Source of the DNA: Streptomyces albireticuli
GTDB lineage: Bacteria > Actinomycetota > Actinomycetes > Streptomycetales > Streptomycetaceae
Reading direction: 5' to 3'
Length of the DNA: 64,000 nt
Assembly: GCF_021228125.1 (NCBI RefSeq)
Contig: NZ_JAJQQS010000003.1
Coordinates: 744,001 to 808,000 of the forward strand
Below, piece by piece: positions 63,276 through 64,000 of this stretch. The translations under genes and the position numbers were made by a program. The notes beneath the pieces were generated by a model that saw nothing but the letters and a program-made list of their open reading frames with translations, ran no database searches and was not told where the DNA came from. Positions within the stretch are counted from its first letter, which is position 1, and the number at the start of each line of letters is the position of its first letter.

Positions 63276-63791
63276 ATGAACACTCGCACCAACTGGATCA
63301 CCCGCACCGAGACCGACGCCGACATCCCCGCGGTCCGCGCCATCGTCCTCGCCGCGTTCGACACCCCTATGGAGGCCGGCCTCGTCGACGCCCTGCGCGC
63401 CGACACCTCCTGGATCCCGGGCCTCTCCGTGGTCACCCTGACCCCGGACGGCACCGTCGTCGGCCATGCGCTGCTGACCCGCTGCCACATCGGCGACGCC
63501 CCGGCCCTGTGCCTGGCCCCCGTCGCCGTCCTCCCGGAGTACCAGAAGACCGGCGCCGGCTCCGCGGCCGTCCGCGCCGCTCTCGACGCCGCCGAGGGCA
63601 TGGGTGAGCACGCCGTCACCGTGCTCGGACACCCCGACTACTACCCGAGGTTCGGCTTCACCCGCGCCTCCGTGTACGGGATCCGCCCGCCCTTCGACGT
63701 CCCGGACGAGGCCATGATGGCCCTCGGCCTCGACGCCGGCCGGTCCATGCCCGGCGGAACCATTCGCTACGCGACCCCGTTCGGCGTCTAG
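63276..63791 (+). CDS. GNAT-family N-acetyltransferase (YhbS-like)
   Basis: A 171-residue acetyltransferase. The acetyl-CoA binding motif A is CLAPVAVLPEYQKTGAGSAAV (about residue 82; V.PeYQ..G.G), preceded by GTVVGHALLTRCHIGD and followed by VTVLGHPDYYPRFGFTRASV, the YhbS-like signature of reversed GNAT members. The C-terminal block ALGLDAGRSMPGGTIRYA is typical too. Substrate unknown. Start ATG 63276 has only a poor ribosome binding site, in contrast to the leader ORF upstream, which suggests translational control. A 13-base-arm terminator follows. Confidence 0.9.
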   Translation: MNTRTNWITRTETDADIPAVRAIVLAAFDTPMEAGLVDALRADTSWIPGLSVVTLTPDGTVVGHALLTRCHIGDAPALCLAPVAVLPEYQKTGAGSAAVRAALDAAEGMGEHAVTVLGHPDYYPRFGFTRASVYGIRPPFDVPDEAMMALGLDAGRSMPGGTIRYATPFGV

Positions 63792-63812
63792 TCCGGGCGG
63801 TCGCTCGGCGGG

Positions 63813-63854
63813 CCCTCACCGCGCGGGGGTATCGAATCCCTCGCGCGGTGAGGG
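63813..63854. terminator. Terminator after the GNAT gene, inside the end of the TetR gene
   Basis: CCCTCACCGCGCG (63813-63825) pairs with CGCGCGGTGAGGG (63842-63854), 13-base perfect arms with a 16-base loop. It lies 22 bases after the GNAT stop and overlaps the last codons and stop of the converging TetR-like gene, so it can end both transcripts. Confidence 0.7.
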
Positions 63855-64000
63855 GCCGGGCGGCACGCCCAGCTCCCAGTCCAGCCCGTACCGCCGGAAC
63901 AGCTCGGCGCGCAGCCGCTCGACGGGCATCGGCGCGCCCGGCAGCAGCACGGCCACGACCGCGCCCATCAACAGGGCGCGCAGCAGCCGGTAGTCGGACT
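63816..64000 (-). CDS. TetR-family regulator, C-terminal end only
   Basis: The last 60 codons of a gene read on the minus strand, stop at 63816-63818 and open at the window edge. The peptide runs DYRLLRALLMGAVVAVLLPG and RLRAELFRRYGLDWELGVPP, which I recognise as the C-terminal ligand domain of a TetR-family repressor. The DNA-binding half is outside the window, so the identity is tentative. Confidence 0.55.
   Translation of the reverse strand, partial: SDYRLLRALLMGAVVAVLLPGAPMPVERLRAELFRRYGLDWELGVPPGPSPREGFDTPAR

Overview
This window comes from a high-GC actinomycete, almost certainly a Streptomyces. Codons strongly prefer G or C in the third position, and many genes start with GTG or TTG after purine-rich ribosome binding sites. 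TTA codons are rare (seen in three genes). The families present are typical of the genus: a LysX-type bifunctional lysyl-tRNA synthetase, family 2B encapsulins, a DUF6397-like protein, a CvnB-type roadblock protein, and a copy of the GC-rich interspersed repeat common in Streptomyces. I see no rRNA, tRNA, CRISPR array, insertion sequence, integrase or phage module. The window looks like chromosomal sequence with a mosaic of accessory metabolism.

Layout. 1-4.8 kb: lysX (cut by the window edge) and an APC-type permease. 5.0-8.2 kb: a small membrane protein and two tandem family 2B encapsulin shell genes with no recognisable cargo gene beside them. 8.4-12.4 kb: a secreted phosphodiester glycosidase, divergent from a GDPD/PI-PLC-like secreted protein, then a Pro-rich membrane protein and a YceI protein. 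12.5-16.7 kb: a SWIM zinc-finger gene coupled to a SNF2 helicase. 16.9-21.2 kb: a fatty acid desaturase facing a tight operon of secreted phosphoesterase, MFS transporter and beta-propeller protein. 21.4-25.9 kb: a 98-residue orphan divergent from an MpaB-like oxygenase, an alpha/beta hydrolase, a methyltransferase, and the roadblock and DUF6397-like pair. 26.0-30.4 kb: a TesB thioesterase, a Ski2-like helicase and a YdjM-like membrane protein.

30.4-38.3 kb is export-related. A heterodimeric ABC exporter pair has one degenerate ATP site and is divergent from a secreted PNGase A-like protein. A MarR regulator and a second ABC exporter are divergent around a palindromic operator candidate. 38.3-49.7 kb is catabolic: a GDSL hydrolase, an MHS-type carboxylate permease, a CaiB-type CoA transferase, a GH2 beta-galactosidase, the LutABC lactate operon and a flavin monooxygenase. 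49.9-58.5 kb holds a TTA-containing membrane protein, YjbQ, a D,D-carboxypeptidase with a clear terminator, an Lrp regulator divergent from a FUSC transporter, a lactonase-like propeller, a sirohydrochlorin chelatase-like protein and a GlcNAc-kinase-like protein. 58.6-64 kb holds ung, an OYE-type oxidoreductase divergent from an ArsR regulator, a ferredoxin-NADP reductase-like protein, a 23-codon leader ORF ahead of a GNAT acetyltransferase, and the end of a TetR gene.

Several regulator/transporter pairs (MarR/ABC, Lrp/FUSC, ArsR/OYE) have symmetric sequence in their shared intergenic regions and look like local autoregulated circuits. Family assignments rest on motifs read by eye. No database search was run.
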